From: Nocardioides halotolerans DSM 19273
GTDB taxonomy: Bacteria > Actinomycetota > Actinomycetes > Propionibacteriales > Nocardioidaceae
Reading direction: 5' to 3'
Assembly: GCF_000422805.1 (NCBI RefSeq)
Contig: NZ_KE383925.1
Span: forward strand, 62,001 to 126,000
Length of the DNA: 64,000 nucleotides
Position numbers and translations under genes: made by a program. This document shows positions 7,788 through 16,158 of this stretch, piece after piece. The stretch's first letter is position 1, and each line of letters opens with the position of its first letter. Under the pieces are notes generated by a model. That model was not told the origin of the DNA, made no database searches, and saw nothing but the letters and a program-made list of their open reading frames with translations.

Positions 7788-8390
7788 TCACCGCCGGACC
7801 GGGAGCTGCTCCACCAGCGTGAACGCCTCGTCGGCGGACACGGCCGTGCACCCCGCCGCGACGGCCGCCGCGACGATGCGCCGCTGCGCCCGGGCGAGCG
7901 CGAGGCCGCGCCGGACCAGCACCAGCGGCGGCTTGCGGTGCTCGCGCAGGTCGCGTGAGAGGCGGCGCCAGAACGTCACCGCCGGGTGCTGGCGCAGGCA
8001 GTACGCCGCCGCGAGCAGCCCGGCCTCGCGCAGCGGCCCGACCACGTGGTGGGCGAAGATCCCCTCGGCGACGACGAGCGAGGACGAGCCGAGCGACAGC
8101 GTGCGCGAGCCGTTGCGGCCGTCGTGGGCGATGTCGTAGACCGGGGTCTCGACCGTGCCCGTGCGGCAGAGCGTGGTCAGTGCCGCGACGGCCTCGTCGC
8201 ACAGCCAGGAGGCCGGGTCGTCCCAGTCGACGAGGCCGGAGTTGGCGCCGGACCCGATGCGGGGCAGCGCCGGGTCGGAGCCGTCGCGGTAGAAGTCGTC
8301 CAGCCGCAGGATCGGCAGCTCGAGGCGTTCGGCGAGGTGCGACTTTCCGGAGCCCGACGGCCCCGCCAGGACGATCACCTGCGCCCGCAC
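7788..8390 (-). CDS. P-loop nucleoside/uridine kinase-like protein
   Basis: 200 residues with a Walker A motif at 10-17 (GPSGSGKS), a lid-type RLDDFYRDG sequence as in uridine kinases, and FWRRLSRDL-type arginines near the C-terminus. It probably phosphorylates a nucleoside or similar small molecule. GTG 8390 is preferred over GTG 8396 because a CATGAT -10 element lies six bases upstream of 8390, the same arrangement as at 44307. It is divergent from the lipoprotein gene at 8421 with only 30 bases between. Confidence 0.75.
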   Translation of the reverse strand: MRAQVIVLAGPSGSGKSHLAERLELPILRLDDFYRDGSDPALPRIGSGANSGLVDWDDPASWLCDEAVAALTTLCRTGTVETPVYDIAHDGRNGSRTLSLGSSSLVVAEGIFAHHVVGPLREAGLLAAAYCLRQHPAVTFWRRLSRDLREHRKPPLVLVRRGLALARAQRRIVAAAVAAGCTAVSADEAFTLVEQLPVRR

Positions 8391-8396
8391 GCGCAC

Positions 8397-8402
8397 ATCA
8401 TG
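8397..8402 (-). promoter_or_regulatory. -10 element of the kinase gene
   Basis: CATGAT on the minus strand ends six bases before the GTG at 8390, indicating a leaderless mRNA. Confidence 0.4.
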
Positions 8403-8420
8403 CCGTGGCAGGCTGACCGC

Positions 8421-8915
8421 GTGGGAACCCGGGTCGCAGCCGTCGCGCTCCTCCTGGGCCTGGCGCTGTCGGGAGCGGCCTGCAGCGGCGACGACCCGGG
8501 CGTCGCGCCCGCGCCGGACCCGACCTCGGACGCCGACTGCGCGCCGCGGGTCCCCGACCCGGTCTTCACGGCCCTCGGCTGGACGGCCACGGGCGAGCCC
8601 CCGGAGGCGACCGTGCGCGGCTGCCACCGCGAGGCGCAGGAGGGGTACGTCGAGGTGCGCGACCGCACCGGCTACGACAAGCTCTGCCGCACCCTCGACC
8701 GGTCCGGCGGCGTCGGTCCGGGTGCACCGGCCGACTGGGTCGGCGACGGCGTCGAGGCCTGCGCGGTCGAGCCGGCAGGTGACGTCGGCCAGACCAAGGT
8801 CGTCGCGCGGCGCGAGGGGGACGACGTCACCCAGGTCACCGTCGCGGTCCTCACCGCGACCTCGCAGGACCGGGTGCGCGCCGCGGTCCGCGAGCTGGTC
8901 GCCATCGACCCGTGA
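8421..8915 (+). CDS. Small lipoprotein
   Basis: 164 residues from GTG 8421. The N-terminus is a lipoprotein signal (RVAAVALLLGLALSGAAC) with the lipidated Cys near residue 20, followed by an SGDDPG linker. The mature domain has four further cysteines (CAPRV, CHREA, CRTLD, CAVEP) that could form two disulfides, fitting a DUF3558-like or small globular exported domain. Function unknown. An in-frame ATG at 8400 would give a longer N-terminus before the hydrophobic core and is less likely. Confidence 0.7.
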   Translation: MGTRVAAVALLLGLALSGAACSGDDPGVAPAPDPTSDADCAPRVPDPVFTALGWTATGEPPEATVRGCHREAQEGYVEVRDRTGYDKLCRTLDRSGGVGPGAPADWVGDGVEACAVEPAGDVGQTKVVARREGDDVTQVTVAVLTATSQDRVRAAVRELVAIDP

Positions 8916-8931
8916 TCGGGTACCCGAGGTC

Positions 8932-9927
8932 GTGACCTCCTCCGAGCCGACTCCTGACGGGCTGACCGTCGCCGTCACCGGACCGACCGGCACCTTCGGG
9001 TCCGGCCTCGTGCCGCTGCTGCAGGGCGACGACCGGGTGCGTCGCGTGGTCGGCGTCGCGCGCAGCGAGTTCGACCCCGGCTCGCGCGGCTGGACGAAGA
9101 TGACCTACCGCCGCGGCGACGTACGCCGTCCGGACGACCTGCGCGCGGCGTTCGAGGGCGCCGATGTGGTCGTGCACCTGGCGTTCCTCGTCGTCGGCGC
9201 CGACCCGGCCACCACCCGCGCGATCAACGTCGAGGGCACGCTCAACACGTTCCGGGCCGCCGCCGAGGTGGGCGCCTCGCGCTTCGTCTACGCCTCGTCG
9301 GTCGCGGCCTACGGCTTCCACCCGGACAACCCGGTCGGGATCACCGAGGACTGGCCGACCCGGCCTGCCGACCGGCTCTTCTACGCCCAGGAGAAGGCCG
9401 AGCTCGAGGGGCTGCTGGCCGAGGGGTCCCGGGCCCGGCCGGAGCTCGACCTCTACCTCGTGCGCCCGCCGATCGTGCTCGGCCCGAACGCGGTCGGCGG
9501 CAAGGTGCAGCTGCCCGGCTGGGTCCGCAGCGTCGCCGGGGCGGTGCCCAAGCGGCTGCCGCCGGTGCCGGTCCCGGCGCCCGACATCCCGATCCAGCTC
9601 ATCCACGAGGACGACGTGGGCTCGGCGCTGATGTGCTGCGTGGTCGCCGCCGGCCCCCCGGGCGCCTACAACATCGCCGCCGACGAGACGCTCACGGCCC
9701 CGGAGATCGTCCGGCTGCTCGGCGGGATCCCGGTGCGGCTGCCCGCCGGGCCGGCCCACGCAACGGCCCGGGCGGCGGCGCGCCTGCCGGGGCTGCCGCA
9801 GAAGGCGCAGTGGGTCGAGGCGCTGGCCCATCCCGCGATCATGGACACCACGAAGGCGCGCGAGGAGCTCGGCTGGCGACCGCGGGTCAGCGCCCGCGAC
9901 GCGCTGCTGCAGACCGTGCGCGGCTGA
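8932..9927 (+). CDS. NAD-dependent epimerase/dehydratase (extended SDR)
   Basis: 331 residues. The extended short-chain dehydrogenase features are visible: GPTGTFG nucleotide-binding loop (17-23), YASSVAAYG with the active-site Ser region (120-127) and the catalytic YAQEK (Tyr151, Lys155). The C-terminal half contains HEDDVGSALM and a TTKAREELGWRPR motif typical of sugar epimerases. Substrate cannot be assigned. It starts at GTG 8932, 16 bases after the lipoprotein stop, and converges on the aldehyde dehydrogenase pair. Confidence 0.85.
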   Translation: MTSSEPTPDGLTVAVTGPTGTFGSGLVPLLQGDDRVRRVVGVARSEFDPGSRGWTKMTYRRGDVRRPDDLRAAFEGADVVVHLAFLVVGADPATTRAINVEGTLNTFRAAAEVGASRFVYASSVAAYGFHPDNPVGITEDWPTRPADRLFYAQEKAELEGLLAEGSRARPELDLYLVRPPIVLGPNAVGGKVQLPGWVRSVAGAVPKRLPPVPVPAPDIPIQLIHEDDVGSALMCCVVAAGPPGAYNIAADETLTAPEIVRLLGGIPVRLPAGPAHATARAAARLPGLPQKAQWVEALAHPAIMDTTKAREELGWRPRVSARDALLQTVRG

Positions 9928-9943
9928 GGGTCCCGCCCGGGGC

Positions 9944-10813
9944 TCAGACGCCGATCGGGTGCCAGACGGTCTTGGTCTCGAGGTAGCGCGTCATCGCGTC
10001 GAGCTCCGGCTCGAGCGCCCAGTCCGGCTCGGCGGCCGGAGCCCGGTGCACCCGCTTGAGGTTGTCGGCGGCGGCCACCTCGAGCTCGGCGGCGAGCTCG
10101 GGCGAGCCCGCCAGCCCCACGAGGTCGATCGCGTTGACGTCCATGTGCGAGGCCAGCCACGGGCCGACCGTCGTCGCGTCGCCGGTGAGGATGTTGACCA
10201 CCCCGCCCGGCACGTCGGACGTCGCCAGGACCTCGCTGAACGTCACGGCGGGCAGCGGCCGCGCGAACGACGAGACGACCACGCAGGTGTTGCCGGTGAC
10301 GATCACCGGCGCGACCACCGAGACCAGCCCGAGGAGCGACGACTGCTGCGGCGCCAGCACCGCGACCACGCCGGTCGGCTCGGGCGTGGAGAGGTTGAAG
10401 AACGGGCCGGCGACGGGGTTGGCGTTGCCGACCACCTGGGTCAGCTTGTCGGCCCAGCCGGCGTACCAGACCAGCCGGTCGACGGCGGCGTCGAGCGCGG
10501 CCGTCGCCTGGCGTGACGTGAGCCCCTCCGACGACGACAGCGCCTCGAGGAACTGCGGACGTCGGTCCTCCATCAGCTCGGCGATCCGGTAGACGACCTG
10601 GCCGCGGTTGTACGCCGTGCGGCCGGACCAGCCGCCGAACGCGCCGCGAGCGGCGACCACGGCGTCCCTGGCGTCCTTGCGCGAGGCGAGCGCGGCGTTG
10701 GCGAGGAACTTCCCCTTGGCGTCCTCGACGACGTAGGAGTGCCCGGACTCCGAGCGGGGGAAGGCACCGCCGATGTAGAGCTTGTAGGTCTTGCGAACGT
10801 CTGCGCGAGTCAC
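9944..10813 (-). CDS. Aldehyde dehydrogenase-like protein lacking the catalytic domain
   Basis: 289 residues against about 480 for a normal aldehyde dehydrogenase. Residues 10-215 align with the NAD-binding half (YIGGAFPRSESG, VAVLAPQQSSLLGLVSVVAP, GGVVNILTGD). After LVGLAGSPELAAELEVAAADNLKRV, which corresponds to the FTGSTEVG region, the whole catalytic segment with the nucleophilic Cys and general-base Glu is missing. The sequence then jumps to a C-terminal tail (MTRYLETKTVWHPIG). The frame is intact, so this is a maintained deletion form rather than a frameshift. It starts in a GTGA overlap with the stop of the full-length enzyme. A regulatory or structural partner role is likely. Confidence 0.8.
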   Translation of the reverse strand: MTRADVRKTYKLYIGGAFPRSESGHSYVVEDAKGKFLANAALASRKDARDAVVAARGAFGGWSGRTAYNRGQVVYRIAELMEDRRPQFLEALSSSEGLTSRQATAALDAAVDRLVWYAGWADKLTQVVGNANPVAGPFFNLSTPEPTGVVAVLAPQQSSLLGLVSVVAPVIVTGNTCVVVSSFARPLPAVTFSEVLATSDVPGGVVNILTGDATTVGPWLASHMDVNAIDLVGLAGSPELAAELEVAAADNLKRVHRAPAAEPDWALEPELDAMTRYLETKTVWHPIGV

Positions 10814-12252
10814 TTGAGGTATGCCTCCAGTCCGTGGCGGCCGCCCTCGCGGCCGTAGCCCGACTCCTTGTAGCCGCCGAACGGGCTGGTCGGGTCGAAC
10901 TTGTTGAACGTGTTGGCCCAGACGACGCCGGCGCGCAGCTGGTTGGCGATCTGCAGGATGCGGGAGCCCTTGTCGGTCCACACCCCGGCCGAGAGGCCGT
11001 ACGGCGAGTTGTTGGCCTTCTGCACCGCCTCTGCTGGCGTCCGGAACGTCAGCACCGACAGCACCGGGCCGAAGATCTCCTCGCGGGCGATCCGGTGCGC
11101 CTGGTTGACGCCGGTGAAGATCGTCGGCGGGAACCAGTAGCCGTGGCTCGGCAGGTCGCAGGGCGGCGACCAGCGCTCGGCCCCCTCGGCGTCGCCGACG
11201 GCCGACAGCTCGCGGATCCGGGCCAGCTGCTCGGCGGAGTTGATCGCGCCGATGTCGGTGTTCTTGTCGAGCGGGTCGCCGACGCGCAGCGTCGCCATCC
11301 GGCGCTTGAGCCGGTGGAGCACGTCGTCGGCGACCGACTCCTGGACCAGGAGCCGCGAGCCGGCGCAGCAGACGTGGCCCTGGTTGAAGAAGATGCCGTT
11401 GACGATGCCCTCGACCGCCTGGTCGAGGGGTGCGTCGTCGAAGACGATGTTGGCTGCCTTGCCGCCGAGCTCGAGGGTCACCCGCTTGTCGGTGCCGGCC
11501 ACGGTGCGCGCGATGGCCTTGCCGACCTCGGTCGACCCGGTGAACGCGACCTTGTCGACGTCGGGGTGGCCGACCAGCGCCTGGCCGGTGCCGCCCGCGC
11601 CGGTGACGATGTTGACGACGCCCGGCGGGAGGTCGGCCTGCTGGCAGATCTCGGCGAACAGCAGCGCGGTGAGCGGGGTGGTCTCGGCGGGCTTGAGGAC
11701 GACCGTGTTGCCGCAGGCGAGTGCGGGGGCGATCTTCCAGGCGAGCATCAGCAGCGGGAAGTTCCAGGGGATGACCTGCGCGGCCACGCCCAGCGACTGC
11801 TCGCCGTAGCCGGCGTACTTCAGCTTGTCGGCCCAGCCGGCGTAGTAGAAGAAGTGGGCCGAGACGATCGGGACGTCGACGTCCCTCGACTCCCTGATCG
11901 GCTTGCCGTTGTCGATCGACTCCAGCACGGCGAGCTCGCGGGAGCGCTCGGCGATGATGCGGGCGATGCGGTAGAGGTACTTCGCCCGCTCCGCCCCGGG
12001 CATCCGCGACCAGCCGCGGTGTGCCCGGCGGGCGGCCTTGACCGCCAGGTCGACGTCGTTGTCGTCGGCCTCCGCGATCTCGGCCAGGACCTCCTCCGAG
12101 GCCGGGTTGACCGTCTTGAACGCCTTGCCGTGCCCGTCGACGAACTCGCCGTTGATGAACAGGCCGTAGGACGGCTTGATGTCGACGATCGCGCGCGACT
12201 CGGGCGCCGGCGCGTAGTCGAAGGTCGCGCGGGGATCTGCGCTCGTGGTCAT
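10810..12252 (-). CDS. Aldehyde dehydrogenase, NAD-dependent
   Basis: 480 residues with all catalytic features: Asn164 in PWNF, GSTEVGK (239-245), Glu261 in LELGGK and the nucleophile Cys295 in NQGHVCCAGSR. The C-terminus has the usual NTFNKFDPTSPFGGYKESGYGRE motif. It oxidises an aldehyde to the acid with NAD(P). Immediately upstream of it (four bases) is deoC, whose product acetaldehyde is a plausible substrate. Downstream it overlaps the truncated paralogue by four bases, so the three form one operon. Confidence 0.92.
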   Translation of the reverse strand: MTTSADPRATFDYAPAPESRAIVDIKPSYGLFINGEFVDGHGKAFKTVNPASEEVLAEIAEADDNDVDLAVKAARRAHRGWSRMPGAERAKYLYRIARIIAERSRELAVLESIDNGKPIRESRDVDVPIVSAHFFYYAGWADKLKYAGYGEQSLGVAAQVIPWNFPLLMLAWKIAPALACGNTVVLKPAETTPLTALLFAEICQQADLPPGVVNIVTGAGGTGQALVGHPDVDKVAFTGSTEVGKAIARTVAGTDKRVTLELGGKAANIVFDDAPLDQAVEGIVNGIFFNQGHVCCAGSRLLVQESVADDVLHRLKRRMATLRVGDPLDKNTDIGAINSAEQLARIRELSAVGDAEGAERWSPPCDLPSHGYWFPPTIFTGVNQAHRIAREEIFGPVLSVLTFRTPAEAVQKANNSPYGLSAGVWTDKGSRILQIANQLRAGVVWANTFNKFDPTSPFGGYKESGYGREGGRHGLEAYLK

Positions 12253-12255
12253 GGG

Positions 12256-13239
12256 TCAGTCCACCGTGACGTAGTCGGGGCCGGAGTAGCGGCCGGTCTT
12301 CATCTTCATGCGCTGCATCAGCAGGTCGTTGAGCAGCGTGGAGGCCCCGAACCGGAACCAGTCGGGGTCGAGCCAGTCGGGCCCGGCCACCTCGTTGACG
12401 GTCACGAGGAACTTGATCGCGTCCTTGGCCGTGCGGATGCCGCCGGCCGGCTTGACGCCGATCATGGTGCCGGTCGCCTCGCGGAAGTCGCGCACCGCCT
12501 CGAGCATGATCAGCGTGACGGGCAGGGTCGCGGCCGGCTGCACCTTGCCCGTGGAGGTCTTGATGAAGTGGCCGCCGGCGAGCATGCCGAGCCACGACGC
12601 GCGGCGCACGTTGTCGTAGGTCTGCAGCTCGCCGGTCTCGAGGATCACCTTGAGGTGCGCGCTCTCCCCATTCTCTCGGCGGCACGCTTCACGGACCTGG
12701 GCGATCTCCTCGTAGATCTCGAGGTAGCGGCCGGCCAGGAAGGCGCCCCGGTCGATGACCATGTCGATCTCGTCGGCGCCCGCCTCGACGGCGTCCCTGG
12801 TGTCGGCGAGCTTGATGTCCATCGCCGCGCGGCCGCTGGGGAACGCCGTGGCGACCGCGGCGACCTTGACCCCGCTCGAGCCCAGCGCCTCCTTGGCGGT
12901 GGCCACCATGTCGGGGTAGACGCAGACCGCGGCGGTGGCCGGGCAGGTCGCGTCGGAGGGGTCGGGACGCATGGCCTTGGCGGCCAGCGTGCGCACCTTC
13001 CCGGGGGTGTCCTGCCCCTCCAGCGTGGTCAGGTCGACCATCGAGATCGCGAGATCGAGGGCGAACGCCTTGGCGGAGGTCTTGATCGACCGCGTGCCGA
13101 GCGCGGCGGCGCGCTGCTCGGCGCCCACCTGGTCGACGCCGGGGAGCCCGTGGAGGAAGCGCCGGAGCGACGAGTCGGACCGGGTGACGTCGAGGTCACG
13201 GAACGGTGTCGGCTCGACGTCGGACTGGGTGGCCACCAT
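12256..13239 (-). CDS. deoC: Deoxyribose-phosphate aldolase
   Basis: 327 residues. It cleaves 2-deoxyribose-5-phosphate to glyceraldehyde-3-phosphate and acetaldehyde. The Schiff-base Lys227 sits in FIKTSTGK, the second Lys263 in GVKPAGGIRT, and Asp159 in DEIDMVID. The ATG at 13239 is chosen because TATGCT (13247-13252) lies seven bases upstream, the same leaderless layout as neighbours; an in-frame ATG at 13266 would sit upstream of that element. It heads an operon with two aldehyde dehydrogenases and diverges from the PH-domain gene. Confidence 0.93.
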   Translation of the reverse strand: MVATQSDVEPTPFRDLDVTRSDSSLRRFLHGLPGVDQVGAEQRAAALGTRSIKTSAKAFALDLAISMVDLTTLEGQDTPGKVRTLAAKAMRPDPSDATCPATAAVCVYPDMVATAKEALGSSGVKVAAVATAFPSGRAAMDIKLADTRDAVEAGADEIDMVIDRGAFLAGRYLEIYEEIAQVREACRRENGESAHLKVILETGELQTYDNVRRASWLGMLAGGHFIKTSTGKVQPAATLPVTLIMLEAVRDFREATGTMIGVKPAGGIRTAKDAIKFLVTVNEVAGPDWLDPDWFRFGASTLLNDLLMQRMKMKTGRYSGPDYVTVD

Positions 13240-13246
13240 GCCGCCC

Positions 13247-13252
13247 AGCATA
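13247..13252 (-). promoter_or_regulatory. -10 element of deoC
   Basis: TATGCT on the minus strand, seven bases before ATG 13239; this decides the start and implies a leaderless mRNA. Confidence 0.5.
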
Positions 13253-13293
13253 GGCTGGAACGGCATGGCGGACCCCTTTGGAGGAGTGGGCTG

Positions 13294-13938
13294 GTGACCG
13301 GCACGGAGCAGGGCGACACCACGGTCGAGAAGTTCGCCCCCAACGGCGGCACCGCCATCGCCGTGATCGGCGGTCTGGTGTGCCTCGGGTTCATCGTCGG
13401 CTGGGCCGTCGACACCGACGACGTGCCGCCCTGGGTGCCGGCCCTGGCACTGTTCGCGGCGGTGGTCATCTACGCCAGCACGGTCCGCCCGCGCGTGCTG
13501 GTCGAGGGCCGTGACCTGGTGCTGCGCAACATGCTCAGCACGATCCGCCTCCCGCTCGCCTCGATCGAGGAGATCGCGGTCCGGCAGGTGATGGCGGTCC
13601 GCGCGGGTGGCAAGCGCTACGTCTGCGCGGGGGTCGGGCGGACCCTGCGCCAGGCGATGAAGGGCTCGGCGGTCCAGCGCGCGCGGCAGGAGGTCGGCGG
13701 CCTGCGTGGCGAGCTGGCCAAGACGGAGGGCCGCGAGCCGGGCATGAACTACGCCGACTTCGTCGAGATCCGGGTCCAGGAGCTCGTCAACGAGGACCTC
13801 GCCCGCCGCGGCATCAAGAAGCGCTCGGCCGAGGCCGACGCGCTCGCCGAGCACGTGCGCCGCGAGTGGGCCTGGCCCGAGATCGGCGCGCTCGCCGTGA
13901 CCACGGTGCTCGTCGTCGCCGGGTTCCTCGTCGGCTGA
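13294..13938 (+). CDS. PH-domain (bPH) membrane protein
   Basis: 214 residues. Two hydrophobic segments lie near the N-terminus (about 18-36 and 45-62) and another at the C-terminus (about 196-213). The middle has the bacterial PH strand pattern VRPRVLVEGRDLVLRNMLSTIRLPLASIEEIAVRQ. GTG 13294 follows a GGAGGAG ribosome-binding site at 13280-13286. It diverges from deoC. The cytoplasmic region between 100 and 190 is charged and helical. Role unknown; similar proteins sit near cell-envelope genes. Confidence 0.78.
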   Translation: MTGTEQGDTTVEKFAPNGGTAIAVIGGLVCLGFIVGWAVDTDDVPPWVPALALFAAVVIYASTVRPRVLVEGRDLVLRNMLSTIRLPLASIEEIAVRQVMAVRAGGKRYVCAGVGRTLRQAMKGSAVQRARQEVGGLRGELAKTEGREPGMNYADFVEIRVQELVNEDLARRGIKKRSAEADALAEHVRREWAWPEIGALAVTTVLVVAGFLVG

Positions 13939-13942
13939 CGGC

Positions 13943-15607
13943 CTAGAGACCCAGCGCCGCCTCGATGTCCTTGCCCAGGGCGTCGAGCCGGGTGGCGGCC
14001 GAGATGCGGGCCGCGTCGACGCCGGCCTCCTCGTCGACCGGCACGACCACCTCGAGGTAGCACTTGAGCTTCGGCTCGGTGCCACTGGGCCGGACGACGA
14101 CCCGCGCGCCCTCGGCGAGGTGGAAGCGCAGCCCGTCGGTGGGCGGCAGGTCGGCGCTGCCGAGCGCGAGGTCGTCGACCCGCTCGACGGGCAGCCCGCC
14201 GAGCTCGGCCGGCGGGGTGGCGCGCAGGCGCTCCATCGCCGCCGCGATCAGGGACAGGTCGGCGACGCGCACCGAGACCTGGTCGGTGGCGTGCAGGCCG
14301 TGCTGGACCGCGAGGTCGTCCAGGACGTCGACCAGGCCGCGGCCCTCCGCCTTGGTCTCGGCGGCCAGCTCGCACAGCAGCAGCAGGGCCGAGACGCCGT
14401 CCTTGTCCTTCACGTGGTCGGGGTCGCAGCAGTAGCCCAGCGCCTCCTCGTAGCCGAACGCGAGGCCCGGCACCCGGCCGATCCACTTGAAGCCGGTCAG
14501 CGTCTCGACGTACGGCTGGCCGGCGGCCGCCGCCATCCGGCCGAGCAGGCTCGAGGAGACGATCGAGGTGGCCCAGGTGCCGGTGCGCCCCCGGGCCATC
14601 AGGTGGTGGGCCAGGAGTGCGCCGACCTCGTCGCCGCGCAGCATCCGCCAGCCGTCACCCTTGCCGGAACCGGTCGGGACGGCGGCCGCGCACCGGTCGG
14701 CATCCGGGTCGTTGGCGACCACGAGGTCGGCGCCGTGCTCGGCCGCAAGGGCCAGCGCGAGGTCCATCGCGCCCGGCTCCTCCGGGTTGGGGAACGCGAC
14801 GGTCGGGAAGTCGGGGTCGGGCTGCTCCTGCTGCTCGACGACCCGCGGTGCGGCGAAGCCGGCGGTCTCCAGCACCTGCAGCGCCGGGCCGGCGCCGACG
14901 CCGTGCAACGGCGTGTAGACGACGTCGAGGTCGCGAGGCCCGTCCTGGGCGAGGCCGGCGATGGTGTCGAGGTAGCGGTCGACGACGTGCTCGCCGAGCA
15001 CGGTCCCGCCGGGGCCGCGCGGCAGGTCGCGCAGCGCCCCGACGGCGTCGATCTTCGCCGCGATGCCGGCGTCGGCGGGCGGCACGATCTGGCTGCCGTC
15101 GCCGAGGTAGACCTTGTAGCCGTTGTCCTGCGGCGGGTTGTGGCTGGCGGTCACCATCACGCCGGCCGCGCAGCCGAGCTCGCGGATCGCGAAGGCCAGG
15201 ACCGGGGTCGGCAGGGGTCGCGGCATCAGCCACACCTTGAACCCGGCGCCCGACATCACCTCCGCGGTGTCGCGGGCGAAGTCGTCGCTGCGGTGCCGGG
15301 CGTCGAAGCCCACCACGACCGGCCCGGTGGCCCCCTGCTCCTGGAGGTACGCCGCGAGCCCCGCTGCCGCCCGGATCACCACGACGCGGTTCATCCGGTT
15401 GGGTCCGGCGCCGACCGCGCCGCGCAGCCCCGCCGTGCCGAACTCCAGCGTCCCCGCGAACCGGTCGGCCAGGTCGGCCGGGTCGGCGCCGCCCTCCACG
15501 TCGGCGATGACCTGCTCCAGCTCGGCCCTCGTGAGGTCGTCGGGGTCCTCGGCCGCCCAGGCGCGGGCCCGCTCGAGCAGGACGTCGGTGGCCGCTGAGG
15601 TGCTCAT
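13943..15607 (-). CDS. Phosphosugar mutase (phosphomannomutase/phosphoglucomutase, pentomutase candidate)
   Basis: 554 residues of the alpha-D-phosphohexomutase family. The phosphoserine is Ser155 in VTASHNPPQDNGYK, the metal loop is NDPDADRC, the sugar loop is GYEEALGYC, and the C-terminal phosphate-binding motif is RPSGTEPKLK. It interconverts sugar-1-phosphate and sugar-6- (or 5-) phosphate. With deoC and a nucleoside phosphorylase close by and no DeoB-type phosphopentomutase seen, it may act on (deoxy)ribose phosphates, like PmmB-type enzymes beside deoD in mycobacteria (inference). Confidence 0.9.
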   Translation of the reverse strand: MSTSAATDVLLERARAWAAEDPDDLTRAELEQVIADVEGGADPADLADRFAGTLEFGTAGLRGAVGAGPNRMNRVVVIRAAAGLAAYLQEQGATGPVVVGFDARHRSDDFARDTAEVMSGAGFKVWLMPRPLPTPVLAFAIRELGCAAGVMVTASHNPPQDNGYKVYLGDGSQIVPPADAGIAAKIDAVGALRDLPRGPGGTVLGEHVVDRYLDTIAGLAQDGPRDLDVVYTPLHGVGAGPALQVLETAGFAAPRVVEQQEQPDPDFPTVAFPNPEEPGAMDLALALAAEHGADLVVANDPDADRCAAAVPTGSGKGDGWRMLRGDEVGALLAHHLMARGRTGTWATSIVSSSLLGRMAAAAGQPYVETLTGFKWIGRVPGLAFGYEEALGYCCDPDHVKDKDGVSALLLLCELAAETKAEGRGLVDVLDDLAVQHGLHATDQVSVRVADLSLIAAAMERLRATPPAELGGLPVERVDDLALGSADLPPTDGLRFHLAEGARVVVRPSGTEPKLKCYLEVVVPVDEEAGVDAARISAATRLDALGKDIEAALGL

Positions 15608-15613
15608 GCGTGC

Positions 15614-15619
15614 ACCCTA
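15614..15619 (-). promoter_or_regulatory. -10 element of the mutase gene
   Basis: TAGGGT on the minus strand ends six bases before ATG 15607; leaderless layout. Confidence 0.5.
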
Positions 15620-15625
15620 GGACGT

Positions 15626-16156
15626 GTGCCGGACCGGAAGGCTGTCGCCGAGCTGATCCCCGAGCTGGCGGTCCGGCTCGGCGTCCCACGCTTCGTGGCC
15701 GTGTGCACCGGCCTGATGGCCGGAGCCGACCGCGAGGACCACCTCGACGAGCTGCGGAGCCTGACCGGGCACGACCCGGTCGAGATCGTCCTCGACCGGG
15801 CCGCGTGGCCCGACTACTGGGTGCGCACGTGGGGCGCGCGCGGCCTGCTCCACGTCTGGGACGACGCCGCCACCGACGCGGTGGTGCGGGGCCTGGCCGA
15901 CGAGCACTGGCGGCCCGCCGAGATGTGCCTGAAGGTCGCCGCACGGCACGTCGTGGCCGGCACGGGCGACGGCGCCGCCGCGCTCGCCGACCACGACCTG
16001 CCGCGAGTGCGTGCCCAGGCCATGCGCGCGCTGGCCGTCACCGGCGACACCGAGCACGTCGCCGGCGTGCGGGACCGCCTCGCCGACGAGGACGAGGCGG
16101 TACGCCGCCAGGCGAGCCGTGCGGTCTCGGCCATGGAGCAGCGCCTCGACCTGTGA
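15626..16156 (+). CDS. HEAT-repeat-like protein
   Basis: 176 residues, helical throughout. Repeating units such as VRAQAMRALAVTGDTEHVAGVRDRLADEDEAVRRQASRAVSAM match the HEAT/armadillo pattern (alternating helices with conserved Arg/Asp and Ala). The N-terminal 60 residues are less repetitive. It probably serves as a protein-protein interaction scaffold. GTG 15626 starts 18 bases from the divergent mutase start. The stop is two bases from the convergent aldo/keto reductase stop. Confidence 0.7.
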   Translation: MPDRKAVAELIPELAVRLGVPRFVAVCTGLMAGADREDHLDELRSLTGHDPVEIVLDRAAWPDYWVRTWGARGLLHVWDDAATDAVVRGLADEHWRPAEMCLKVAARHVVAGTGDGAAALADHDLPRVRAQAMRALAVTGDTEHVAGVRDRLADEDEAVRRQASRAVSAMEQRLDL

Positions 16157-16158
16157 CC

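Noticed and set aside
10834..13293. Very long plus-strand frame across the aldehyde dehydrogenases and deoC
   Set aside because: It reads antisense to three genes with intact catalytic residues; only its last part, from GTG 13294, is a real gene (PH protein).
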